In this document: positions 10,251-21,342 of the stretch, piece by piece | Layout: each line of letters starts with the position of its first letter | Numbering within the stretch: the first letter of the stretch is position 1 | Assembly (NCBI GenBank): GCA_028641055.1 | Contig: CM054062.1 | Location: 171,912,347 to 171,976,346 of the forward strand | From: Alopecurus myosuroides | Lineage: Eukaryota > Streptophyta > Magnoliopsida > Poales > Poaceae | Direction: 5' to 3' | Length of the DNA: 64,000 bases | The notes under the pieces: model-generated | Seen by the model: only the letters and a program-made list of their open reading frames with translations | Databases searched by the model: none | What the model was told of the DNA's origin: nothing | Translations under genes and position numbers: made by a program

Positions 10251-13200
10251 ATCATCCCCAAGCTTAGTTCCTACTCGTCCTCGAGTAGGTAAACGATAAA
10301 ACACAATAATTTCTGAGGTGACATGCTACTAACATAAACTTGATCATAAAAATGTAAAAGCATATGTAAGCTGAGATTATAGAACTTTTAACACAAACAT
10401 GATAAATAGAACTTTAATAATAAAGCATAGCAATCACTTTGCATTATGAGAAGTATCTCAAATAAAAGGTCATGAATAACAATGCAAAGAAAGATATATT
10501 TTTGTTTCAAGTATAGAGAAAGCATGGCAAAGTGATATTACGCTAGTCCTTAAGAGTGGGGCAAAACATAAATGCCAGGACACCTTCAAAATTCATGAGG
10601 AAGACTAGAGCAAATAATTTGAGAACAAACAATAACACATCATGAATCAATTAATAATGTTTCTGGGACAAATGCACATAAAACTCAGAATGGCAAAAAT
10701 GCTCTCTCAACTATGCATAAAGTTAGAAGATGGAGACTCAACATAAAAGTAAAAGAAAGGCCCTTCGCAAAGGGAAGCAGGGATCACTCATGTGCTAGAG
10801 CTTTTTATTTTATTAAACAGAGGTTAAAAGTTTGACACTCCCCCCATCCATCTTTCACAAACCATGGCTAACAGAATCCTCGGGTGTCTGCCAACAATCA
10901 CATACCATGGAGGAGTGTCTATATTTTGGGAGATGTATGCTAATGTCAACGAATGGTAAACAGAAAATACAGTACGTCACAAGCCAACTAGATTCACAAG
11001 AGCGGCTCCCATATGAAGGATGCATCTGGGTAGCAGGTCATCCCTCTTTCTCTTTTGTACACAATTGTGCTTTGACTGATAAATCAGGGGCTAAAATAGT
11101 GAAGAGAGTTTGTGTGTATTAATTTGGGGCTGGGCACCCCGCTGCCAGCTCTTCTATCATTTGGATAAGCGGATGAAGCCACTAGTCCAGGGTGTGAAAT
11201 CCAATCAACAAGTGAGATAAAGATTCTCTATTTACGTCCTCATGAGCAAAAACAGGAACATAAAGCAGGAGTAATTTTGAAGGTTTTAAAGGTAACACAT
11301 GAGCAATTTACTTGGAGTGGCAGTTAAATACCACATGTAGGTAGGTATGGGACACAATGGGAATACTTGGTTTTAGGGAGTTGGATGCACGAGTAGAGCT
11401 CATACTCAGTACAGGTGGAGGCTAGCAAAAGACTGGGAGCGACAAATCAAGAGAGCATAAGAGCCATAATCATGCATAGCGACATAAACATCATTAATTA
11501 AAGCATAAGAGGTATCACAAGTTCAAACACTAAATGATCATAGACGCTATTAGTGACTGGTTCATAGTCATAAACATGGTGTGAGCATGCGCCAAGTCAA
11601 CCAAATAAAACATTCGACAGAGAATACCATAAATTTATGCTTTACTATGACAAGAACAACTCATGAATCTTTCAATGACACATTAAACACTCTCAGATAT
11701 TTGAGGCTAATCATGCTACTCAATAACCACAAGGCTTTAAAACTAAAATAACATCTAGCATGATATGAAAAAGTTCTAGCCACAGTCTATACAAGGTTCT
11801 ACTTGCACCATTAAAAATTCTACTTTAAGCAAGAGTTTCTTCTCCCAACAAGCACCATACAAGATATGTTTTAACAAAAATACTCTTCATGATACAGCAA
11901 GCAAACATGAGAGCACTCACATAACACTACTAAAACTAACAGCTCTTAGATAAGAGATGCATGCAAAACAGGAGCTAAATAAATGCAACAGCCAGACAAA
12001 AATTAAGAATACAAAGTATTCCCATGAAAAAGCGGAGCGTGTCACTCTCCAATAAAAGAATGTTGGGGTCCAACCAAGCTTATTGCAAAAAAAAAACTGA
12101 AAGCAAAAATAAAATACGCTCCAAGTAAAGCACATAAGATGTGACCGAATAAAAATATAGTTTCACTAGAAGTGACCTGATAATTTGTCGATGAAGAAGG
12201 GGATGCCTTGGGCATCCCCAATCTTAGACGCTTGAGTCTTCCTGGAATTTGCTGGGATATACCACCGCGGCATCCCCAAGCTTAGGCTTTTCGCTCTTCT
12301 TGATCACATCATATCATCCTCTTCTCTTGACCCTTGAAAACTTCCTTCACACCAAACTTCTCACAATCTTCATTAGCAACGTTAGTGCAATCGAAATAAT
12401 AATTTCACATGGTTCAGTTTCAACATAAGCATAACACTCATAAACACATTAGCTACTGTCACGACTTCTTTTAAAACTCTTTTTCTAAAAAGAACACCAA
12501 AAGAAAGAGATTAAGATGCAAATTCAATTATTGGCAGAAATCTGTCAAAACAGGACAGCAGGTAAAGATGATTTTTTTCGAAAATCTTCTGTTGCTCAAA
12601 TCAAAAAGTGGTAAACTAACAAAAGTTGCGTATATAGCCCAGTATTACGCACAACAAAACTCAGGTCGTTTTGAATTTTCTGTGATTTTATACAAAATTA
12701 ACAGTGAACAGCAGAAATCTGTTTCCTTCGCAGAAATCCGAAATATAGTCTCAACTTTCCACTAGAGGCTTTATTTGGCTCAACAAAGATACAAAAGAAA
12801 AAATACAGCGGGTTTCTAAGGAAAAAGGAAACACCTAGGTGCAAATAAAACAAAAGAAAACGAAGAAAAACGGGTTGAAAATGGAGAAATAAAACGGGTT
12901 GTCTCCCGGCAGCGCTTTTCTTTAACGCCTTTCAGCTAGGCATAGAAAGCAACTCAAGTATTTAGATGCTCACATAAGGAATATGAATTGAATCAAAAGA
13001 GAGCATAAAGAAGCAACAATAAAATATTTTTAAGTCTAACCCACTTCCTATGTATAGGAATCTTGTAAAGAAATAAATTAAAGAAGATCAAACTAGAAAT
13101 CATGGGAAGGTAGAACAAGAGCAACTTCAAAAATTTCAACAAAAAGAGGAGTGTTTTAGTAACATGAAAATTACCACAACTATATTTTCCTCTCTCATAA

Positions 13201-13291
13201 TAATTCTCAGTAGCATCATGAACAAACTCAACAACATAATAATCACATAAAGCATGTTTATCATGGACTAAAAGCACACAATTCTATCAAG
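10251..13291 (-). mobile_element. Non-coding inside of the non-autonomous Gypsy
   Basis: AT-rich DNA without a supported gene. It begins with the polypurine stretch next to the LTR. It contains two 'ggcatccccaa-cttag' segments (12212 and 12271) like the one at 10254, and an imperfect palindrome around 'gggatgccttgggcatcccc' (12200). Short open frames here look accidental. Confidence 0.6.
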
Positions 13292-14376
13292 CTAAAAAAA
13301 TGTGGGATCAAAATTTAAAATCAGCTCCTCTTTTTTCCCACTTTTAGCAATATCAAAACAAGATGATTGATCACTCATAAAAGGTATAGGACACAATATA
13401 GCAATCCTATTTTTAGTAGCATTATAATTTATAACATCAAGTAACATAGGACCATCATCAAGCGCATTATCATAAGAACTTTCCAAGTAGCATGGATTAT
13501 CATAAATAACAGTAGCAATATCATTCTCACAAGTTTCATTCATAGTAGTATCAAGGTCAAAGTATATCAAGTATCAATTTGATCAAATAATGTATGAGTT
13601 AAAGAGTTACTATCATTGGGAGGTAGACATGGGTAACTCCATTCTTCCTCCTCTTGATCATCACTCTCCTCCTCTTTTTCATCCAATGAGCTTCCAGATT
13701 CAGCAGTTTCTTCTTCCATAGGTTCCTGCAAGGCATTAATCTCTTCCTTAGGTTGAGAGCATTTATTAAGACATTCCATTATGTAGTAATTACAATCCTT
13801 GTAATTATCAAAGCAATATTCAAGTATAGCATAAATATCGTATTTATAAGGTGCATCATCAATACTTTCAAGTAAATAAGCAATTTCGAAAGCACCCTTC
13901 CAAGCAATAAATTCTTCAATTTGTTTCACATCATATAATTCATAATTTCCCTTAACATAATAAGATATTGTAACATCATCATTATACTCACATTGAAAAG
14001 GGAGGTGTTTATACCTCCTACAGCAGCAAGATTTATCAAAGCAATAAGTAAAATTATAAATAGAGCACAAATTTGTAGCATAGTCATGCAATTTATTAAT
14101 TTGCTCCCATAAGTGTATTCCTTTTTGTGACACGCGATGTTCCTTATAATGTTTTTGTTGTTCATCCGTGAACCCACCTTGCCTAAAAGATCTAGTTTCA
14201 AAGACATCAAACATTGATAGCAAGCATGATAAAGCAAAAATAACAACTAGAATAAGAACTTTTTTTGTGTTTTTTATAAAGAAAAGCAAACAAGACAAAA
14301 AAAAAGACAATAAAAAAAATAAAGAGGTTGAAAGTGCGAGACTCCCCTTGCCAGAAGACTTCTTTCTCCCCGGCAA
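13292..14376 (-). pseudogene. Single reading frame of the non-autonomous Gypsy element, membrane-like start and acidic end
   Basis: Two adjacent frames are open: 14376-13567 (269 codons) and 13570-13292. The first begins inside the PBS region without an ATG (codon TTG). It has two hydrophobic runs (residues about 16-33 and 38-56), a Cys-rich patch 'CFDKSCCCRRYKH', and an Asp/Glu-rich tail before residue 269. The second contains 'DNALDDGPMLLDV', a phrase I recognise from Triticeae Gypsy families with no pol. No enzyme motif is visible. It may be a degenerate gag-like or packaging region; function unknown. Confidence 0.45.
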
Positions 14377-14384
14377 CGGCGCCA
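14366..14384 (-). promoter_or_regulatory. Primer binding site of the non-autonomous Gypsy
   Basis: On the minus strand TGGCGCCGTTGCCGGGGAG follows the LTR end (CATCA at 14394) after nine bases. This is the common primer-binding sequence of large grass Gypsy families and fixes the element's orientation. Confidence 0.85.
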
Positions 14385-14393
14385 GAAATTCCT

Positions 14394-15605
14394 TGATGCT
14401 GGCAATGGCGAGAGAAATTCCTTACAGAAATTCATGTGTGTTGGGAACCCCAAGAGGAGAGTTTGATGATTGCAGCGGTAAGAATTTCCCTCAGTTAAGA
14501 ACCAAGGTTATCAATCCAGTAGGAGAAATAGGATCTTCGGAAGGTTGATGCCACTGACGGTGGTGACGGCTCACTGGGATCAGCAACAACGCGGAACCTG
14601 CGCACAACACAACTAAAATACTTTGTCCCAACAGTACAGTGAGGTTGTCAATCTCACCGGTCTTGCTGAAAGCAAAGATTAGACGTATAGTGTGGAAAAT
14701 AGTGTATGCTTGCAGTAAGTAAAGAAAGCATGAAATTGTAGTGGCTTGTTTAACAGTGTAAGAAAATGGACCGGGGTTCATAGGTTCACTAGTGGTGTCT
14801 CTCCATAAAACATAGCATGCTGGGTGAACAAATTACAGCTAGGAAATTAAAAAATAAAGGTTGCACCGTAGTGCTCATTCATGACATGATGACTACTATG
14901 ATATTTAGTGCGGGCATTACAACAAAATACATAGACTGTAATCCAACTGCATCTATGACCAATAATCCACCCTCAGGTTATCATCTGAACCCCCTTAGGT
15001 ATTAAGTTGCAAGCAACAGATAATCGCATTAAGCAATGTGTGTAATGTAAGCAATGATTGTATACGCGGGCACTCACACCGCTGTTTTCTCCCTAGTGGC
15101 AACAACACATACTCCCCCGTCACGTTTCTGTCACTCGAGCACAGGCGAAAAGGAGGCATGAACCCACTATCGAGCATAAATACTTCCTATTGGAGTCACT
15201 AGCAACTACTTGGCCAGAAACCACTAGCAACGGAAATAATGCAAGATCACAAATAACATATTTAGTAAAAGAATATAATCAACTTGGAATAAGTTCAATA
15301 TTCATCGGATCCCAGAAAACACAGCACATAGAGTTACATAAGAACAATCTCGGTCATGTTAGGCATCTCACGAGATCTAAACATTGAGGCATAGGAGGAG
15401 AAGACAACCATCTAGCTACTTCTATGGACCCGTAGTCCAAGGATGAACTACTCACGCATCACTCTGGAGTCAGGCATGTTGATGAAGAGGCCTCCGGTGA
15501 TGATCTCCTCTCCAGCAGGGTGCCGGGAGACAGCTTCAGAACCCCCCTGATCTAGGGTTGACGGCGACGGCAGCTGTGGAACTTTTCGGGGAATTTTGAT
15601 CAGGT
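14394..15605 (-). repeat. 5' LTR of the non-autonomous Gypsy, truncated
   Basis: On the minus strand it runs from near the RNA leader (AACCCTAGATCAGGGGG) to the LTR end CCAGCATCA at 14394. The U3 start (TGATACG...) is missing: at about 15605 the sequence changes to the 350-bp tandem array. Together with 8810-10000 it forms an inverted repeat of roughly 1.2 kb with arms about 4.4 kb apart. Confidence 0.8.
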
Positions 15606-17348
15606 GGTAGAACCAATTTTTTGGTTGTGTTATTTTAGGACCAAGGAACACCCAATACAATGGTAGGGCCCAACTCTTGGCAAGATTCTCCCTGTTCCGT
15701 CAGATCCGGGAGTTTCGGGCTCTAAGTAGTCCTAGAACCCGCCAGAGAGAATCCGACGCCGGTGAAGACCTAACAGGGGAATATTGGGCATCCAAGACCC
15801 ATGCCACACTCTAACACACATTGTATTGCATACCATGGGATTTTGTGGCATTCAGACCATCCGAAGCCCCCTCTCCGGAGAAACCATAGCCCCGTTGGGG
15901 AAAAAGACGGAACTGCCGTTCTGGCCCCTCTACGTGAGCCGAAAAGGGGTAGCAAAGTGGAACCAATGGCTTTGTTGTGTTAATTTAGGCCCTAGGAACT
16001 CCCAATACATTGTATGGCCCACCTCTTGGCAAGATTCCCCTAGTTCCGGGAGTTTTGGGCTCTAAGTAGACCTGGAACCCGCTAGAGAGAATCCGACGCC
16101 GGTGAAGCCCTAGCATAGAGAGCGAGGGAATCTTGGGCATCCAAGACCCATGACACACTCTGAAACACATGGTATGGCATATCATGTGTTGTGGTTGCAT
16201 TCAGACGCTCCGGAGCCCCTCTCCGGAGAAACCCTAGCCCCGCTGGGGAAAAAGGCGGAAGTGTCGTTCTAGCCGCTCTACGTGAGCCGGAACAGGGTAG
16301 CAAATTGGAACCAATTTCTTGGTTGTGTTAGGTTATGCATAAGGAACACCCAAGAAAATTCTAGGGCCCACCTATTGGCAATATCCCCTCCCCCCCCCCC
16401 CCCGTTCCGTCAGATCCAGGAGTTCCAGGCTCTAAGTAGTCCTGGAACCCGCGAGAGAGAACCCGACGGCCAGTGAATCCCTAACACAGAGAGCAAGAGA
16501 ATCTTGGGAATCCAAGACCCATGCCAAACTCTAACGCACATGGTATGGAATACCATGTGTTGTGGTGGCATTCGGATTCTCGGAGCCACTCTCCGGAGAA
16601 ACCCTAGCCCCATTGGGGAAAAAGGCGGAACTGCCGTTCTGCCCCTCTACGTGAGCCGGAAGGGGGTAGCAAAGTGGAACCAATTGCTTGGTTGTGTTAG
16701 GTTAGGAACAAGGAGCACCCAAGAAAATGGTAGGGCCCACCTCTTGGCAAGATTCCCCCGTTCCGTCAGATCCAGGATTTCCGGGCTCTAAGTAGTCCTG
16801 GAACCCACTAGAGAGAATCCAAAGTCAGTGAAGCCCTAACACACAGAGTGAGGGATTCTTGGGCATACAAGACCCCATGCCACACTCTAACACACATGGT
16901 ATGGTATACCATGGGTTTTTGTGTCATTCAGACGCTCCGCGGCCCCTCTCCGGAGAAACCCTATCCCCGTTGGGCTAAAATACGGAAGTGACATTCTAGC
17001 CCCTCTATGTGAGCCGAAATGGGGTAGGAAAGTGGAACCAATTGATTGTTAGTGTTAGGTTAGGCCCAAGGAAGGTAGGGCCTGCCTCTTATAAATATTT
17101 CCCATGTTCCGTCAGATCCAGGAGTTTCGAGCTCTAAGTAGTCCTGGAACCCGCCAGAGAGAATCCGACACCGGTGAAGCCCTAACATAAAGAGTGAGGG
17201 AATCTTGGGAATCCGAGATCCATGCCACACTCTAACATACATGGTATGGCATACCATGTATTGTGGTGGCATTCAGACGCTCCGGAGCCCCTCTACGGCG
17301 AAACCCTAGCCCCGCTGGAGCAGAGCCAAACTTATCGCCCCGAAGAGG
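15606..17348. repeat. Tandem array of five ~350-bp units inside the CACTA element
   Basis: The phrase GGTAG(C/A)AA.GTGGAACCAATT recurs at 15606, 15948, 16296, 16665 and 17023, and a degraded sixth occurs at 17348. Spacings are 342, 348, 369, 358 and 325 bp. Each unit also carries 'CTCTCCGGAGAAACCCTA', 'CTAAGTAGTCCTGGAACCC' and an imperfect palindrome around TGGTATGGCATACCATG. All the open frames here are by-products of the repeat. The left edge was cut by the Gypsy insertion, so the array was probably longer. Confidence 0.9.
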
Positions 17349-17640
17349 GTAGCAATGTGCAATTTATTTATTAATAGTTTATGTCAGTAATTTATAGATG
17401 TATTCCCATTATCCTTAAAAACATATTTCAATAATGGTTATCTTGTTAGTCCATCCATCATGTATCCAACGGCCAGCAACGTTCTCCAGCCAACGTACCA
17501 ATATCAGGTGCGCGCAGAAAATTTCGCGCCCCCACCCAAATTATCGACCAAAAACTTTGCCGCATATGCCGCCCTAAATTTTGAACCTCTCCCTTATCTT
17601 CCCCCTCGCTGAAATTTCCCCTCCTCTCGTCCCGAATTTC
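17349..17640. other. CACTA inside, no gene seen
   Basis: AT-rich for 100 bases, then rising in CG content with 'gcgcgcagaaaatttcgcgcc' style sequence. It could hold the promoter of the following TnpA-like gene, but no clear TATA box stands out. Confidence 0.3.
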
Positions 17641-17945
17641 CCTTTCCTCCTAAACCCCATCTAGTCCGCCTCGGCCATCCACCTCGCCATGTAGCTCGCC
17701 TTCCCGGGCTTCCACCTCGCCGTCCCCGGTCTTCCACACCGTTGTGCAGCTTGCCTTCCCCGGTCTTCCACCCCGCCGCTCAGCTCGCCTTCCCGGGCTT
17801 CCACCTCGCCGTCCCCGGGCTTCAACCTCGCCGTCCATGACGCCATCCAGATCTTCCACCTTGCCGTCCAGGTCGCCATCTAGATTTGATACCTTGCCGT
17901 CCAGGTCGCCGTCAAGATCTGCCACCTCGCCGGCCAGGTAGCCGT
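17640..17945. repeat. GC-rich minisatellite of ~24-bp units
   Basis: Degenerate units of the form CCACCTCGCCGTCC-GGTCTT are repeated about 12 times. The array is open in several frames (Pro/Ser/Arg-rich forward, Asp/Gly-rich reverse), which reflects the repeat rather than a selected protein. It may be an expanded leader or first exon of the TnpA-like gene. Confidence 0.7.
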
Positions 17946-18360
17946 CAAGTTCCTTTGGTCAGAGTTTGCTTATTTTCGATCTTGTATAAAGCTTAAGATC
18001 ACTTTTCTTGCGATCCTATCATACTTAGGTCCACAAATTGTATTACTGATATGGCCAAACAGCGAATTATATCACTAAGATTTTCTAACTCTATGTTGTC
18101 ACATCCCAATGAAAGATAAGGCTATCTGTAAAGAACATGTATCAGATATTTATTTTCATTTATTCGCATAAATCATCAATTCTAGACTTATAGCGTAAGC
18201 TATTTATTTCCATTTATACCATGTTCACCCTCTATATAAGGCATGCCTTGCATGATAGCTCAATAATAAAGGTACTTATATTGTGTGGAACTGTTGGCTT
18301 AATTACCGTTCTACCATTTATTTTGTGCTACTATCCTAGTTGATTTGGTACATATGAACC

Positions 18361-20526
18361 GTGCAACTTAGGAACATTAAAGTAAAGAGTACATATGGTA
18401 CGACAAAGATGGCTCATGGTGGACGTGGATGTATTCGCAAGCGCGTCAAGGCCCATCGCGAGCATGCAGTTGCACATGTCCATCCGGATGCAGATGACGA
18501 ACTCAAGCGACCAGTGGTCCAAGACGAGGAGGAAGCTCCCCAAGGCCGCCAGAAAGCTTCCCAAGGCGAGCATGCACTTTCCCATGGCTAGCTGGTAGCT
18601 GCCCAACAGAAGGAGGAGGCTGACCACCATGAGGAGGTAGCCGCCCAATGCGAGCAGGCGCCTCCCTACGGTGAGCTGCCAGGAGTGCAAGGTAAGCTGC
18701 CACCATTCCTAGACGAGGGGCAAGGTTCCCAAGTCGAGGAGCAAGTGCCTACAACGAGGAGCAAGATGACATATTACACAGATTGCATGCTCTACGAGGG
18801 GTCATGTACGCAGGGAAATCCAAAATGCAGAATACTAACTCTAAAAATGCCACAATTTATGTAGATTACCCATGTGAAGACATTGTTTCGAGTGGTGCGG
18901 CTGGGAGGGGAAGAAACATGTACAAAGAAAACATGATTAGAATTGTTGTTCCTCCGGGAAAGACAAGGCCAGTGGACCCAAAGGTTGCTTCCATGTATGC
19001 TACTGCGTGTTCAATAGCTGTGAAGCATACTGTCCCTATCTTCCCCCATTGGAAAGAGTAAAAGGGAAGGGAAGACATATTTTTGTCATACTATGGCCAC
19101 ATGTATGTAAGTTTTGTAACCCAACTCCAGTTCATTCCATTGTTGTTCATATAAATGAAAAATGCTTTTTCTTTTGTTTCAGTCAAAGTTTCATCTTAAC
19201 CCCAGAGACCCTGTTATTCGTCAATCTCTTCTGGGGCATCTCAAGAACTGTACCGGACAAAGAAGTCATATTCTAAAGCAAGAATTTTTTAACAGAGTTG
19301 AAGACAAGAGTAGAGTTGTACGAACGCATCCTAATGCAGTTGGACACATGAGCGAAGCAGAATGGTGCTTGTTGTTCCATAACTGGTCCCAGACAGGAAA
19401 CAAGTACTGTCTTTGTTCACTCTACCTTGCCAATGTTTCTATTTCATAACCTGGACTGTGTCTAATCAGTTCATACTTTGTTTATGTAGATGGTTTGCAT
19501 GAAGCCAAGCAAAGTAGACAGGCTATCCAGTTCCATAGCGCCACAGGTTCTCGTAGCTACGAGGTTTGCTGCGACATGGGGAAGATGTCTTTTAATTGTT
19601 CAAAGCTACGCACAATAGCAAGACACGTGGATTCTCTTCGCCTGTGAAAACAACAATTGTAAGTCCCTCATAATTCTGTTTATCTCTAGGATCAACAATT
19701 ACCTCAATAGATTCTTCTAGATACGTACTGATGCTTCCCTTTGTGAATTCCGATGCAAACTCCTGTAGTCTATTTCACCTATTCTTGCCATCTCATAGTT
19801 CATGTACATGCATGTTGCTTGTTTGTCATCTGCTAGTTCATCTATCCTTGTGAGCTGCTATTTTCATCTATGTTCAGTACATGCTTGTCGTCTGCTATTT
19901 TCAACCATGTTACTTACATGCCTGTCATGTGATGTTTTTCATTTATGTTCCTTACAAGCTTGTCATGCGTGCTTAATTGCTTGTCATCTGCTATTTGCAT
20001 CTTTGTTATGTACAACCTTATTGCCTGCTATTTTTCATACATGTTCCTTACATGCTTGTCATGATATCAATGTTCCTTACAAGGTAGTTTAGCTTCTATT
20101 TCATCTTAATCTTTTACATGCTTTATAGGAAGAAATGCAAGTGAAGATGCTAGAACCTACTTCAGTGGATGACAATGTCAAGGAACCTCTTTCTGCCTCC
20201 GAAGTTGTCGCTGCCGTGCTGACCAAGGGCCATCAAAATGCATCATTCCTGAATACCATAGGTGGGGTCACAACCCGTGTAAGAGCAACAAAGTGTCAGC
20301 TTCAGCTTCAACTTGATTATGAGAGAAAAGAGAGGCAGGACTTGTAGTCTGTAGTTGAAGAGTTGAAGCAGGCCAAGGAACAATCTGATGCAGATAGGAT
20401 GAAGCGTCGACAAGCATTGTTGCGTATGATGGAGGAACACAATGGTATGAAGAAGAGACAACAAATGTACAAAACCCTTATTGGTGGCATGTTGGCTAAA
20501 GTTCATTCGATATATGGAACTGAGTA
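18361..20526 (+). pseudogene. CACTA TnpA-like / Ptta-En-Spm family (PF03004-type) gene, broken
   Basis: Probable exons: 18361-19097 (charged N-terminus, then 'RIVVPPGKTRPVDPKVASM' and 'VPIFPHWKE', the strand that precedes W-(K/R) in this family), about 19182-19405 ('VIRQSLLGHLKN', 'MSEAEWCLLFHNWSQTGNK'), about 19490-19650 ('AIQFHSATGSRSYE', the TGSRS hallmark) and 20134-20526 (coiled coil ending HSIYGTE). Splice sites are plausible (GTAAGT at 19098, TTTCAG at 19181, TATGTAG at 19489). Stops at 18589, 19059 and 20345, plus a frame change near 18780, disable it. The family binds CACTA ends together with the TNP2 transposase, which is missing here. Confidence 0.65.
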
Positions 20527-20639
20527 GCCCTTTGTGAAACGGCTTGTTGTCTATTGAACTGTATTGACCTTATTTGGAATTTATGTATTTGTTTTGTTTG
20601 CTTTGCTGTGAAAACTAGTATAGAATTTTACATGCTTCT

Positions 20640-21307
20640 CGACCACGTTAGCCATTCCAACCACGTTGGAACGAAAACGTCGCGATATAGGGACGTCACA
20701 AAACAATGTCAGGACGAAAATATTTCGTCACCAATAGTACAGAAGTGGAGGTATATGAGTGGTCCACGTGGCGTAGTCTGACCGCATGTAACCGCGATGA
20801 AAAAATTAAAATCGTCATATTTAATCATCCACGCGGGGCTACCTTGTTGGCCCATATGTCGTGTATTGATTTGCTACAATGCGCGACGGAATGCTAAAAA
20901 TGTCGCTGCAAAAACATGACATCATCGTATGTCCTCCGCGACGAAAAAATTGTGTTGCTGATAGTAGACCACGTGGCGACGTGTGGTTGGTCAACGTGTC
21001 GCCCTCTTGTCACTTGGCGATGACATCAGAAACATAGCAAGTGACATCATCAGACGGCGGTAACGACATCCGTCAACGGTAACTGCCATGTGGGTAGGTC
21101 ACGACAAAAAAAACGTTATGATGTGTTGGGCCTTTACTGGGCCGGGTCGGTCACTCGCGACGAATGCTTATACGTCGTGAATTCCCCATGGCGTTTTAGT
21201 GGCAACTTAATCGTCGCAGAATCGTCCATGACAGTCGATCAGACACGTTCTTATTCCGTCGCGGATTGCCCTCAGCGACGGTTCGGAGCTCATCCGCAAC
21301 GTTATTG
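20640..21307. repeat. CACTA right subterminal region
   Basis: Dense short repeats such as ACGAAAA (20670, 20713, 20941), CACGTGGCG (20764, 20970) and CGTCGC/GTCGCGA words occur here. 4960-5110 at the other end has the same style. Such arrays are where TnpA-type proteins bind. No gene is present. Confidence 0.65.
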
Positions 21308-21339
21308 AAATGTCCCAGACCGCGTGGAATTTGGTAGTG
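21308..21339 (-). repeat. CACTA right terminal inverted repeat
   Basis: The reverse complement starts CACTACCAAATTCCACGCGG and matches the left end as described at 4926. Confidence 0.9.
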
Positions 21340-21342
21340 GTT
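21340..21342. repeat. Target-site duplication of the CACTA element, right copy (GTT)
   Basis: Directly follows TAGTG and equals 4923-4925. Confidence 0.9.

Larger units (their letters stand above)
8663..15605 (-). mobile_element. Non-autonomous Gypsy LTR retrotransposon, reversed, nested in the CACTA
   Basis: Read right to left: 5' LTR remnant (15605-14394), PBS (14384-14366), one hydrophobic-plus-acidic reading frame (14376-13567), about 3 kb of non-coding DNA, a polypurine stretch (AAGCTTGGGGATGAT) at 10265-10251, then the 3' LTR starting TGATACGTCTCCAACG at 10250. No RT or integrase is present, so it relied on a partner. The 5' LTR lacks its U3 start. The distal 1.35 kb of the 3' LTR (8663-10012) is inverted. 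No TSD can be read because both outer ends are altered. Confidence 0.8.
4926..21339 (+). mobile_element. Complete CACTA (En/Spm) DNA transposon, 16.4 kb, with cargo
   Basis: The element starts CACTACCAAAT and ends in the inverted form ATTTGGTAGTG, with 3-bp TSD GTT. The terminal inverted repeats match at 26 of 32 positions, the first 11 without mismatch. Subterminal DNA at both ends is rich in short CGTCGC/GACGAAA words, the usual binding-site style of CACTA ends. A TnpA-like (PF03004-type) gene remnant lies at 18361-20526. No TNP2 transposase (PF02992-type) is visible, so it was non-autonomous or has lost that gene. Cargo: coiled-coil gene, AP2-like fragment, two B3-like fragments, a 350-bp tandem array and a later reversed Gypsy insertion (8663-15605). 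Confidence 0.93.

Noticed and set aside
10832..11122. 96-codon frame inside the non-autonomous Gypsy
   Set aside because: Isolated in AT-rich non-coding DNA, with no family resemblance.
15770..16791. Several 60-95-codon frames on both strands
   Set aside because: They repeat with the 350-bp array unit and have no independent support.
17650..17941. Asp/Gly-rich and Pro/Ser/Arg-rich frames
   Set aside because: Both strands are open because of the 24-bp minisatellite.
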